Origin: Saprospiraceae bacterium
GTDB taxonomy: Bacteria > Bacteroidota > Bacteroidia > Chitinophagales > Saprospiraceae
Assembly: GCA_019694255.1 (NCBI GenBank)
Contig: JAIBCI010000084.1
Span: forward strand, 1-47,917
Direction: 5' to 3'
DNA length: 47,917 nucleotides
The translations under genes and the position numbers were made by a program. Of this stretch, positions 17,718 to 25,551 are shown in pieces. The notes below the pieces were generated by a model. The model was given only the letters and a program-made list of their open reading frames with translations, was not told the origin of the DNA and ran no database searches. The number at the start of each line of letters is the position of its first letter. The first letter of the stretch is position 1.

Positions 17718-18914
17718 ATGCCCGACTCATCCCTTGAACTGGTTATCGAAGCAGAATCATCACCGGCGCTGCGCAAGATTGCCAGAAAAGTTATCGAGAA
17801 TCAAAGGATCAGTCCCGATGAAGGACTTATTTTATTTGAAGAGGCGCCAACAGGATTTCTTGGTTCCCTGGCCAATCATATCCGCTATTCCCGGCACGGC
17901 GACCAGGTATTCTTCAACAAAAATTTTCATATTGAGCCGACCAATATTTGTCTTTATACCTGTGCCTTCTGCAGTTACAGCCGGCTGATCAAACAGCGTT
18001 CGGAAGGATGGGAATACAGTCATGACGAGATCATGGACATGGTAAAATCCTATGATGACAAGGATGTTACAGAAGTACATATTGTTGGCGGTGTTCTGCC
18101 CCAGTATGATCTTGCATTTTATACAAAGCTCTTCAAAGCAATCAAGGCTCACCGCCCCACCCTGCATATCAAGGCACTGACTCCGGTCGAATATCATTAT
18201 ATCTTCAAAAAAGCGAAGATTAGTTATGAGGAAGGAATGCAGATTATGCTGGAAAGTGGTCTGGATTCGATGCCGGGAGGAGGCGCTGAAATCTTTGATC
18301 AGGAAATCCGGGATCAGATCGCCGGCGGCAAATGCAGTGCCGAAGAATGGCTACGAATTCACGAGATATGGCACGGAATGGGCCGTCGATCCAATGCGAC
18401 AATATTATACGGGCACATTGAGAATTTTGGGCATCGCATTGATCATTTGGATCGCCTGAGGACACTACAGGATAAGACAGGAGGATTTCAGGCTTTCATT
18501 CCTCTCAAATTCCGGAATAAAGACAACCAAATGTCACATCTTCCGGAGAGCGATATTATTAGTGACCTCCGCAATTATGCGGTGTCCAGAATTTATCTTG
18601 ACAACTTCGATCATATCAAGGCATACTGGCCTATGATTGGCCGCAATCACGCACTGACATCACTTGGTTTTGGTGTTGATGATCTGGACGGGACAATCGA
18701 CGACACCACCAAAATTTATTCTATGGCTGGAGCAGAAGAGCAGTCTCCTTCCATGACGACCGATGAAATGATCGACCTTATCCGATCTGTTCATATGATC
18801 CCTGTTGAAAGAGATTCTCTTTATGGCATACTCCGAGACTTCAGTGATTATACCACTTCAAACACGGTGTCCTGGCGCGGCTATACTGGACTACCGGTTA
18901 TTCAGTCCACATGA
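17718..18914 (+). CDS. mqnE: Aminofutalosine synthase (radical SAM, menaquinone futalosine pathway)
   Basis: Joins 3-(1-carboxyvinyl)oxybenzoate, the MqnA product, to SAM to give aminofutalosine. 398 residues. The radical SAM cluster motif CxxxCxxC is C78, C82 and C85 in NICLYTCAFCSY, preceded by HIEPTN. Further family elements are VHIVGGVLPQ (SAM-binding GG), IKALTPVEY, LDSMPGGGAEIF and QAFIPLKFRNKDNQ. The GGGAEIF form points to MqnE, not MqnC, which typically has GAGAE. The stop overlaps the next ATG (ATGA), and mqnA follows after the phosphatase, so the context agrees. Other pathway genes (mqnB, mqnC, mqnD) are not in the window. Confidence 0.93.
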   Translation: MPDSSLELVIEAESSPALRKIARKVIENQRISPDEGLILFEEAPTGFLGSLANHIRYSRHGDQVFFNKNFHIEPTNICLYTCAFCSYSRLIKQRSEGWEYSHDEIMDMVKSYDDKDVTEVHIVGGVLPQYDLAFYTKLFKAIKAHRPTLHIKALTPVEYHYIFKKAKISYEEGMQIMLESGLDSMPGGGAEIFDQEIRDQIAGGKCSAEEWLRIHEIWHGMGRRSNATILYGHIENFGHRIDHLDRLRTLQDKTGGFQAFIPLKFRNKDNQMSHLPESDIISDLRNYAVSRIYLDNFDHIKAYWPMIGRNHALTSLGFGVDDLDGTIDDTTKIYSMAGAEEQSPSMTTDEMIDLIRSVHMIPVERDSLYGILRDFSDYTTSNTVSWRGYTGLPVIQST

Positions 18915-19531
18915 TGCAGCGCGAAGTATATTTTCTTCGACACGGTGAGACTGAGCAGAATCTTCGCGGGATTGTGCAGGGCAGCGGCATAGACTCTAAT
19001 CTCAACGAGAATGGATTGCAACAAGCATCACTTTTTTATGAAAAATACAAAAGTGAACACTTTGACCTGATTGTTCATTCTAATCTGATCAGAACTCGCC
19101 AAACCATTCAGCATTTTTTGACGCATGACGGATACATTGAGAATGATGCCCGCATCCGTGAAATCTGCTGGGGCGAACATGAAGGCAAAGCCGGTGAACC
19201 AGAATTGATGGCCAAGTATTACCGAATTATCAACGCATGGAGTTCCGGAGACTACCATGCCAAACCCGTTGGCGGGGAAAGTGCCTTTGAACTTGGAGAG
19301 AGATTAACAGCATTTATCAGCGATCTCGAAAAGAAGTCTTTTCAGAAAGCACTGATCTGCACCCATGGCAGAACATTGCGGGCGCTGATCTGCCTGCTCC
19401 GTCAATGGCCGCTGAGCAAGATGGAAGAAATTGAACATTCCAATACGGGGCTTTATCACGGCGTTCTCCGTAATGGAAATTGGCATTTCATACGCAAGAA
19501 CGACTTGAGTCACCTGAACCGAACCATATGA
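18911..19531 (+). CDS. Histidine phosphatase superfamily protein (phosphoglycerate-mutase-like)
   Basis: 206 residues with the phosphohistidine motif RHGETEQN at 10-17 (H11 nucleophile), the acid/base region REICWGEHEGK near 77-87, and the second catalytic histidine in CTHGRTLRALI near 150. This is the branch-1 set (cobC/phosphoglycerate-mutase-like phosphatases). It overlaps mqnE upstream (ATGA) and mqnA downstream (ATGA), so all three are co-translated. No phosphatase step is part of the known futalosine pathway, so its substrate in this operon is an open question; it could act on a by-product or simply be a co-expressed housekeeping phosphatase. Confidence 0.88.
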   Translation: MMQREVYFLRHGETEQNLRGIVQGSGIDSNLNENGLQQASLFYEKYKSEHFDLIVHSNLIRTRQTIQHFLTHDGYIENDARIREICWGEHEGKAGEPELMAKYYRIINAWSSGDYHAKPVGGESAFELGERLTAFISDLEKKSFQKALICTHGRTLRALICLLRQWPLSKMEEIEHSNTGLYHGVLRNGNWHFIRKNDLSHLNRTI

Positions 19532-20295
19532 CACCAGATCATAAATGGCGCATTGCTGCCGTCGAATACTATAATACGCTGCCATACATCCGAGCAATTC
19601 AATCGGAACCCCTACTTTCCAGTCGAATCTTGCTCACCACTGCAGATCCTAAGGGTTGTGCCGCGGCATTAAAAAGTGGCGCTGCCGATATCGCTCTTTT
19701 GCCTATCGGATCCATGTGTGACTTTGAGGAACTGTATTTGCTTGGACCTTATGGTATAGCTTCAGATGGTCCAGTATATACAGTCTGTGTTTTTTCTGAC
19801 AATCCTGAAGAAGAGATTTATACTATTCGTGAATCTTCCGCCTCGCGAACTTCGAATCAGTTGCTTCGCCTGATCAACACCATGTACTGGAAAGAGCAAA
19901 AAAATATTGTTCCTGATGATTATATAGATGCCGATGCCCAGCTCATCATCGGTGACGATGCTTTTTCAGCACACAAAAAGTATGCTTACAGCTTTGACCT
20001 TGGAAGCATGTGGCTCAACATTACCGGATTACCCTTTGCTTTTGCAACCTGGGTCAGCACCCGCCCAATCGATCTGCAATTTCAACAAGATCTGATGAAA
20101 GCTTTTGAGCGATATACCAAACCCGATTACCTTACGAATCTGGCCGGCGAATTGAAGGGAATTCTGGATGATCCCGAGCGCTACTACCAGCGAAATATCC
20201 GGTTTAGACTCAAGCCAGAACATATCAGAGGAATGAGACTATTTATTGAAAAAAGCGGCTGGAAATGGAATCTTGTGGACTTATCCACATATTAA
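19528..20295 (+). CDS. mqnA: Chorismate dehydratase (menaquinone futalosine pathway)
   Basis: Converts chorismate to 3-(1-carboxyvinyl)oxybenzoate, the first step of the futalosine route. 255 residues from the ATG at 19528, which overlaps the phosphatase stop (ATGA); the longer reading from 19480 would overlap that gene by 50 bases and lacks homology. Family features of the periplasmic-binding-protein-like fold are WRIAAVEYYNTLPYI, the LKSGAADIALLPIGSM block (about 50-65), SRTSNQLLRLI, IGDDAF, YSFDLGSMWLNITGLPFAFATWV (about 155-177) and RYYQRNIRFRL. DLG..W...TGLPF is highly characteristic. Its last codons contain an exact DnaA box (20281-20289). Confidence 0.93.
   Translation: MTPDHKWRIAAVEYYNTLPYIRAIQSEPLLSSRILLTTADPKGCAAALKSGAADIALLPIGSMCDFEELYLLGPYGIASDGPVYTVCVFSDNPEEEIYTIRESSASRTSNQLLRLINTMYWKEQKNIVPDDYIDADAQLIIGDDAFSAHKKYAYSFDLGSMWLNITGLPFAFATWVSTRPIDLQFQQDLMKAFERYTKPDYLTNLAGELKGILDDPERYYQRNIRFRLKPEHIRGMRLFIEKSGWKWNLVDLSTY
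20281..20289 (+). promoter_or_regulatory. DnaA box upstream of dnaA
   Basis: TTATCCACA is an exact match to the DnaA-box consensus TTATNCACA. It lies within the last codons of mqnA, 173 nt before the dnaA start. Together with TGTGGA at 20274-20279 it forms a short inverted repeat (TGTGGA, 4 nt, TCCACA). It is suited to dnaA autoregulation or origin activity. I found no second clear box nearby, so an origin is not established. Confidence 0.6.
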
Positions 20296-20461
20296 CATTA
20301 TGAAAAATAATAATACATAAATCTTCCATTTGCAGTAGTTAAGGAATATTATTTTGAAAATTTAGTTTAAAAATAGGCGATTATTCTCCATTTTGATGAA
20401 TTTTGCACTTCGACAATGCGGTTTTTTTTTTTGAAACTCCGCAGACCGACTAATCATCATC

Positions 20462-21859
20462 ATGAACGAAAATTCTGCGGTTACCACATGGAATCATGTA
20501 TTGGAAGAAATACGCAGGAATATTTCACCCAAGATTTTTAATACCTGGTTCATTCCCATCAAACCACTATCCTTTGAAGGGCATGTACTGACATTGGAAG
20601 TGCCCAATGAATTTTTCCTCGGACACCTCGAAAGCAACTATCTCATCCCTTTAAAAGAAGCTCTTCGCAAGGTCCTTGGCCCTCGAACCAAACTGGCTTA
20701 TCAGCTGGCTGCAGATGATTATCGCAATCCCGGAAAAGTTCAGAAGTCAACCAAAGCGGCCCAGGATGATTCCGGCGGAATTAAGAATCCATTTGTGATT
20801 CCGGGCATCAGGAAACAGCCTGTAGATTCAAACCTGAATCCAAAGTACACTTTTGACAACTTCATTGAAGGCCACTGCAACCGTGTCGCGCGACAGGCTG
20901 GACTTCAGATCGCAAACAAACCGGGAGACTTGTTCAACCCATTGTTGTTATACGGAGAGACCGGACTTGGAAAAAGTCACTTACTACAAGCTATTGGCAA
21001 TGCGTTGGTTAAAAAGCACCAAAAGATGCAGGTGATGTACACCACCTCAGACCGCTTTACGAACCAGTTTATCCAGGCCATAAGAAATAACAGCACCAAT
21101 GAATTTGCGATGCAGTTTCAGAATTTAGACTGTCTTCTGATCGATGATATTCAGTATTTCGCTGGGAAAGCCGGCACACAGGAAATATTTTTTCATCTTT
21201 TTAATCAGCTGCACCAACAGAAAAAACAGATTGTCCTCACTTCCGATAAGGCGCCCAAAGACCTGAAGGAAATCGATGACCGACTCATCAGCCGATTTAA
21301 ATGGGGTGCTTCGCTTGAATTACAGAGTCCGGATTACGAGACTTTAATGGCGATTCTTCAAACCAAGTGTCAGGAAAAGGATCTTCAACTGGAACCTTCG
21401 ATAATGGAAGTTTTATGCCTTAACTTGAAACAGAACATCCGGGAGTTGGAGGGAATCCTCGTCAATCTTAAACTCCAATCTACCGTAAATCAAATGGTGA
21501 TTGACAACAAACTGGTCAGGGAAGTACTTCAGAGTTTTAGTAACCAGGTGAATAAAGAGTTGACGGTCGATGGCATTGCACAGATTATCTCTGAACAGAT
21601 GAAGGTACCCATGGAGAGCATTCTGGGCAAAGGCCGAAAACGCAACATTGTACAAGCCCGGCAACTTTGCATGTACTTTGCCAAAAAACTTACCAATAAA
21701 CCTCTGTCAGCCATTGGTGAAGCATTGGGAGGCAAGGACCACAGCACGGTAATTTACTCTTGCGACATGGTCGAAACACAACGAGAGACAGACCCATCTT
21801 TTGATGACCTGGTCAAGAAGCTTGAAAAGATCATAACGAAAACTTTGGGTGTCAAATAA
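20462..21859 (+). CDS. dnaA: Chromosomal replication initiator protein DnaA
   Basis: 465 residues in four domains. Domain I (about 1-80) begins with the TWNHVLEEIRRNISPKIFNTWF helix pair; a short linker follows (about 85-125); domain III is the AAA+ ATPase with Walker A GETGLGKSH near 165-173, Walker B LLIDDIQYF near 225-233, sensor SDKAPKDL and the arginine-finger region IDDRLISRFKWG; domain IV ends with the DNA-binding signature GGKDHSTVIYSC near 422-433. It binds DnaA boxes and opens the replication origin. The upstream gap (20296-20461) is AT-rich with a long T-run at 20424-20433, and an exact DnaA box lies in the preceding gene's end. A tRNA promoter sits directly after the stop. Confidence 0.98.
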   Translation: MNENSAVTTWNHVLEEIRRNISPKIFNTWFIPIKPLSFEGHVLTLEVPNEFFLGHLESNYLIPLKEALRKVLGPRTKLAYQLAADDYRNPGKVQKSTKAAQDDSGGIKNPFVIPGIRKQPVDSNLNPKYTFDNFIEGHCNRVARQAGLQIANKPGDLFNPLLLYGETGLGKSHLLQAIGNALVKKHQKMQVMYTTSDRFTNQFIQAIRNNSTNEFAMQFQNLDCLLIDDIQYFAGKAGTQEIFFHLFNQLHQQKKQIVLTSDKAPKDLKEIDDRLISRFKWGASLELQSPDYETLMAILQTKCQEKDLQLEPSIMEVLCLNLKQNIRELEGILVNLKLQSTVNQMVIDNKLVREVLQSFSNQVNKELTVDGIAQIISEQMKVPMESILGKGRKRNIVQARQLCMYFAKKLTNKPLSAIGEALGGKDHSTVIYSCDMVETQRETDPSFDDLVKKLEKIITKTLGVK

Positions 21860-21873
21860 GTTTTATATTTTTG
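21844..21873 (+). promoter_or_regulatory. Bacteroidota-type promoter for the tRNA-Ser / tRNA-Pro unit
   Basis: TTTG (21844-21847, inside the last codons of dnaA) is followed after 18 nt by TATTTTTG (21866-21873), an exact fit to TTTG-N18-TAnnTTTG. Transcription would start near 21880, about 110 nt before tRNA-Ser, and could run through tRNA-Pro to the terminator at 22310. Confidence 0.65.
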
Positions 21874-21989
21874 CGCTCGCTATTCCGGATAAAGGAGCCA
21901 TCATAAAGCTCTAAAATCCTGGATATCAGACGAATAACGCAAAGGCGATCGTTTGAGGTCAGTATGTGAAATTGCTGACCAACAGACCC

Positions 21990-22078
21990 GGTGAGGTGGG
22001 TGAGTGGCTGAAACCAACGGTTTGCTAAACCGTCGTACCTTGAAAAGGGTACCGAGGGTTCGAATCCCTCCTTCACCG
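21990..22078 (+). tRNA. tRNA-Ser (anticodon GCT)
   Basis: 89 nt with a long variable arm, as expected for class II. The acceptor stem pairs GGTGAGG with CTTCACC and is followed by discriminator G. The anticodon stem ACGGT/ACCGT encloses the loop TTGCTAA with anticodon GCT (22024-22026). The T arm contains GGTTCGAATCC. CCA is not encoded. It reads AGC/AGT codons. Confidence 0.96.
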
Positions 22079-22197
22079 CTACTATGTATTATTCCTGTTT
22101 TTGAGAGTTTGATAAACAAATCTTCTAATCCAATGGGATGTTTGAAGCTTGTCAAAACACAATCCGAAGATTGCCGGCAACTTTCGCAAAAAATATT

Positions 22198-22272
22198 CGG
22201 GGCGTAGCGCAGTCCGGTTAGCGCACCTGCTTTGGGAGCAGGGGGTCGAGAGTTCGAATCCCTCCGCCCCGA
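22198..22272 (+). tRNA. tRNA-Pro (anticodon TGG)
   Basis: 75 nt. The acceptor stem CGGGGCG pairs with CGCCCCG, followed by discriminator A. The anticodon stem CCTGC/GCAGG encloses loop TTTGGGA with anticodon TGG. The T arm contains AGTTCGAATCC. CCA is not encoded. The repeat array and defence island lie just downstream, but no copy of the tRNA 3' end was found at the far side of the island. Confidence 0.96.
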
Positions 22273-22277
22273 CTTTA

Positions 22278-22310
22278 AGAGAGCGATCATTTAGGTCGCT
22301 CTTTTTTTTT
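22278..22310 (+). terminator. Rho-independent terminator after tRNA-Pro
   Basis: GAGCGATC (22281-22288) pairs with GGTCGCTC (22294-22301) with one G-U pair and a 5-nt loop, followed by nine T residues (22302-22310). It marks the end of the core tRNA unit and the beginning of the repeat/island DNA. Confidence 0.88.
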
Positions 22311-22316
22311 GACATT

Positions 22317-22482
22317 AGCTTCCTCCAGGCCGATTCCATATGCTCGGTGGAGCTCGCATATTTTATCAGTTCACTTCGTAAGAAGTGATTTCGATCACTG
22401 CTCTCTTGTCTCTCACACTCAAAGATTGCTTTTTCTCAGTCTTAAATTTTTTTGCTCCAGCTTTCTCCAAGCCGATTCCATA
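22317..22482 (+). repeat. Left part of a structured ~145-bp repeat array (one full diverged unit plus the start of a second)
   Basis: A full unit begins AGCTTCCTCCAGGCCGA at 22317, and a second begins AGCTTTCTCCAAGCCGA at 22459 (period 142), breaking off after CCATA at 22482. The unit folds into hairpin I (CCGA at 22330; ATATGC at 22338-22343 against GCATAT at 22356-22361) and hairpin II (TCACTTC at 22371-22377, GAAGTGAT at 22382-22389, ATCACT at 22394-22399). It matches the tandem 148-bp units at 31149-31458 in order and structure, although many bases differ. It therefore flanks the island on its left. Confidence 0.75.
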
Positions 22483-22831
22483 AGTTATCTGCAACTCTAT
22501 TTTAGCGACAGTGCTACTTGACACGTACGGTCTTTGACACCAACTTTTAAGGACTTGATTTGACTTCTGCTTGACTGTGTAAACTAAACAACACACGACA
22601 GCCACGCAAGAAAAAAATTAAAAAAGCCCACCCACAAATAATTTTAATGCCAACGCACAAATGGCACATTGGGTTTTGCCCCACGCACAAACCGACCCAC
22701 AGCAAAACCCAAAGAGCCATTTCTTGCCTACGCTCTATTAAGTTCACGGTTTGTTGAAAACTTTTGGATAACCAAAGGGCAAAAAATCAAAAACAAGTTT
22801 CTACTTTTGACAGAAATAGTCAAAACTATAA
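22483..22831 (+). other. Gene-free left end of the island
   Basis: About 350 bases with no credible gene: small open frames here read through the palindrome and the A/T runs. It contains the left hairpin site (22651-22722) and should hold the promoter for the XRE-ATPase-membrane-mod-res operon, between 22723 and 22831. I see no exact TAnnTTTG element there. Confidence 0.5.
22651..22722 (+). repeat. Left structured hairpin site of the island
   Basis: CAACGCAC abuts outer arm AAATGGC (22659-22665); then unpaired ACA, inner arm TTGGGTTTTGC (22669-22679), a 22-nt loop containing CGCACAA and CCCACA, inner arm GCAAAACCCAA (22702-22712), unpaired AGA, and outer arm GCCATTT (22716-22722). Both arm pairs are perfect. 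The same layout, bulges, flank and loop motif occur at 30806-30882 with different arm sequences. Confidence 0.8.
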
Positions 22832-23143
22832 ATGTCAACAGAAAGCATTGGAGATAAGCTCCGCAGATTGAGAGAAGAAAACGAATTGCCTTTACGCAAA
22901 GTAGCTGCAATGGTGGACATTGATGTGGCTATTTTGAGCAAAATGGAACGAGGCGAAAGACGACTGACCAAAGAAATTGTGCAGAAATTGGCAAAGCTAT
23001 ACAAGCACGACACGGAAGAATTGTTGGTGCTATTTTTAAGCGACAAAGTGTTGTATGAAATTGGTGATGAAGATTTAGCAATAAAAGCCCTTCATGTAGC
23101 CGAAGAACAAATTAAGTATCAGAAAAAACAAAATAGAAAATGA
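22832..23143 (+). CDS. XRE-family HTH transcriptional regulator (controller-like)
   Basis: 103 residues. A Cro/C1-type helix-turn-helix occupies about 7-62: IGDKLRRLREENELPLRKVAAMVDIDVAILSKMERGERRLTKEIVQKLAKLY, with the Q-to-L variation at the turn and the typical SKMERGER recognition helix. A basic C-terminal tail (KYQKKQNRK) follows. As first gene of the operon, with its stop overlapping the ATPase start (ATGA), it probably controls expression of the whole five-gene unit, as controller proteins of restriction-modification systems do. The operator was not identified. Confidence 0.88.
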   Translation: MSTESIGDKLRRLREENELPLRKVAAMVDIDVAILSKMERGERRLTKEIVQKLAKLYKHDTEELLVLFLSDKVLYEIGDEDLAIKALHVAEEQIKYQKKQNRK

Positions 23144-25551
23144 TTGTAAGCAAAGAAATGTTCTTGAAAAAATTGGTGCAATTGCCTGAATTATCAGACA
23201 ATACAATTGCATTTGTTTTTGCTGACAATCCCGATATAGATATTTCTTCAAGGGAAAATTTCTTTGGAAATGTTATTAGTTATTACAATAGATTTAAAAA
23301 ACAAAAACCTGAAATAAGTCAATTTAAAGAGGATGAAGTTGATACGTTACTGAAGAGTTGGGAGGGTAAAGATTTACGAATAAAAAATGTAAAGTTAAAA
23401 TCCGTTAGAGGTTTTCCTCAATCTGATAAACCTTTTGGAATTGATTTTACAAATAAAAATGGAGAACCTCAAAGTATGATTATTTTGGGAGGAAACGCCA
23501 CAGGAAAATCCTCAATTTATGATGCAATTGAATATAGTTATTGCAACTCAATTGGTGAAGCACTTTTAAGAGCATACAAAGAAAGTTCAGAAGACGATGT
23601 TAAGTTTATGGACTTTTTGGAACACAACGACAACGGTATCGCAAATATCTTCTGTCAAATAGATACACAATCCGGCATTTTGGATATTCAAGAACATAAA
23701 GAAAATATACCAAAAGTAATACGAGACAAAATAAATCCTGACACTCATTTTGTAAGCGATTATGATATTTATACAAAAGGACAACTTGATTACGAAAAAA
23801 ACACACAGCGTTCCTTTCATAATATAATTGCTCAAAGTTTAGGATTATCCGAATTGCTTGAATTTGAAAAACAAATTAAAGCTTTTACATTTTACAGAAG
23901 ACAAGTAGAAAGCAGAAATATATCATCACTTAAAAAGAGTAATGACAACCAACAGACACTTGTTACAAATAATGAAAAAGCTATTGCCGAAAAGAAAATT
24001 TCATTAGAACAGTTAAAGCAGAAACAATCATCCAGTTCAGAAGAAAAAAAAATAAGGGAATTATTGGAGGTTGTGAACTTTTTAAAACAATCAACTTCTC
24101 AAGTTTCAATCAACTCAAGCCATTTATCAGAAAGCGTAAAGGATTTTATAAATGCTTATACAAATTTGATTTCCAAGGAAATTAAAAATGTTGGCTTAAA
24201 TGAAATTCAGTTCTTGAATTTAGGTTTAGAACTTCTAAAAGAACACACTGATTGTCCTTTCTGTAACAATTCAAAAATTCTTAAAGAAGATATTGCAAAT
24301 GGTGTTAGTCAAAGGATTTCAAAAATCAAAGAACTTAATGAGGTTACTCAGATTTTAAGTAAATCTTACAATAACCTTGAAGATAATATTGATAATCTAA
24401 AAACGCAGTTTGAACTTATTAAAAGCAGAGTTGCTAAGGATATTAATGCTACAAAAGAGAAAACTGAATTTAATGAATTGTTTTTGCTTAATAATTCATT
24501 TGCTCTTGAAATAGAAAAATTTGTTTCATCGGAGGAAACGACTATACTTTTCAATCTTTACGAGAACGCAAATTTTCAAAAAGACAAAAACAAATTTTTG
24601 TTTGAGCTTTTTAAAGTAAGACATGATGCTTTTTCAAAATCATTAAATCAATTTCTGACTTCACTTAATGAGTTTAACTTAAAAAGAGCAGATACGATAA
24701 GGAAAATAGAAATAGATATTAATAGCAAAACCCAACCAAAATCAATCACAGAACAAATAATTGGTCTTACAAAGGAAATTGCTGACCTTGAAAAACAGGT
24801 AACTGATGCAAAAGCAAATATTAAAAGAGACAGTGAAAAAATAACCGAACTACAAGAGCAAATTAATCAGTTTGAAAATGTAAGAACAGAAGTTGCATTG
24901 TTCTCAAAAAGTTATCACAATGCCATTAATGAAGAAATAAACAAATCTTTTGCTCCAATAAAGTTAGTAGTTGAAGAAGTATTAGAAAACTACTTCAAAT
25001 TTGACAATCGTGAAATTGATTTAATTATTTCAACGGTTCCAGAGGAATATGATGAAGAAACTGGAGAAGTTTTAAGTGAAATAATTACTGCTCAACTAAA
25101 AATTAAAAATCAGAATGTAAAACCTCAATCAGTAGGAAAATATCTCAATACATTTCATTTTAGGCTATTTTCTACAATGGTGGGAATTAGTATTGCTATT
25201 GCATCAAGAAGAAATACCCAAGTTAACCTACCTCTTGTTTTAGATGATGTATTCTATGCAAGTGATTTTGAAAACAGAGCAAGTGTAGAAAAATTTTTGA
25301 AACAAGTGTTATACGCATTTAAAACTTATACTCCTGATTTGCCTTTACAATTAATTCTATTTACACATGACCAACTAATTTTTGAAAGTGCCATAAAAGT
25401 CATAAAAGAAATTGAAGAAACTTCTATTGGGTTTGCAAAACTATTCCCATACAAAGAAGCACAAAACGATGGCGATTATTTGAACCTTATATACAAGTTT
25501 CCTGATTACTTTCCTTATACAATAATGAACAGCACCCTTACTGAAATATGA
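23140..25551 (+). CDS. Rad50/SMC-like ABC ATPase with CxxC zinc hook
   Basis: 803 residues. After an unusual ~90-residue N-terminal extension, the ATPase head begins at about 92 (LRIKNVKLKSVRGF), with Walker A GGNATGKSS at 117-125. A long coiled coil (about 265-600) is interrupted near its middle by DCPFCNN, with C372 and C375 forming a Rad50-type zinc hook. The second head half has a degenerate signature region (NTFHFRLFSTMVGISIAIA, about 668-686), Walker B LPLVLDDVF at 697-705 and an H-loop histidine H743 (FTHDQL). No nuclease domain is fused, unlike RloC. It overlaps both neighbours by 4 nt (ATGA). Base composition is clearly more A/T-rich than in the flanking core genes. It probably senses or processes DNA in a defence setting (inference). 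Confidence 0.85.
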   Translation: MIVSKEMFLKKLVQLPELSDNTIAFVFADNPDIDISSRENFFGNVISYYNRFKKQKPEISQFKEDEVDTLLKSWEGKDLRIKNVKLKSVRGFPQSDKPFGIDFTNKNGEPQSMIILGGNATGKSSIYDAIEYSYCNSIGEALLRAYKESSEDDVKFMDFLEHNDNGIANIFCQIDTQSGILDIQEHKENIPKVIRDKINPDTHFVSDYDIYTKGQLDYEKNTQRSFHNIIAQSLGLSELLEFEKQIKAFTFYRRQVESRNISSLKKSNDNQQTLVTNNEKAIAEKKISLEQLKQKQSSSSEEKKIRELLEVVNFLKQSTSQVSINSSHLSESVKDFINAYTNLISKEIKNVGLNEIQFLNLGLELLKEHTDCPFCNNSKILKEDIANGVSQRISKIKELNEVTQILSKSYNNLEDNIDNLKTQFELIKSRVAKDINATKEKTEFNELFLLNNSFALEIEKFVSSEETTILFNLYENANFQKDKNKFLFELFKVRHDAFSKSLNQFLTSLNEFNLKRADTIRKIEIDINSKTQPKSITEQIIGLTKEIADLEKQVTDAKANIKRDSEKITELQEQINQFENVRTEVALFSKSYHNAINEEINKSFAPIKLVVEEVLENYFKFDNREIDLIISTVPEEYDEETGEVLSEIITAQLKIKNQNVKPQSVGKYLNTFHFRLFSTMVGISIAIASRRNTQVNLPLVLDDVFYASDFENRASVEKFLKQVLYAFKTYTPDLPLQLILFTHDQLIFESAIKVIKEIEETSIGFAKLFPYKEAQNDGDYLNLIYKFPDYFPYTIMNSTLTEI

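Noticed and set aside
20281-20461. Defined replication origin (oriC)
   Set aside because: Only one exact DnaA box was seen; a cluster of boxes or chromosome skew data would be needed.
22651-22722. Classical integron attC site
   Set aside because: The paired simple sites RYYYAAC and GTTRRRY are not present at the ends, and no integron integrase gene lies in the window; only the structural logic is similar.
22547-22747. 66-codon minus-strand frame in the left island end
   Set aside because: It is the translation of the left hairpin arms and A/T runs; no start context and no domain character.
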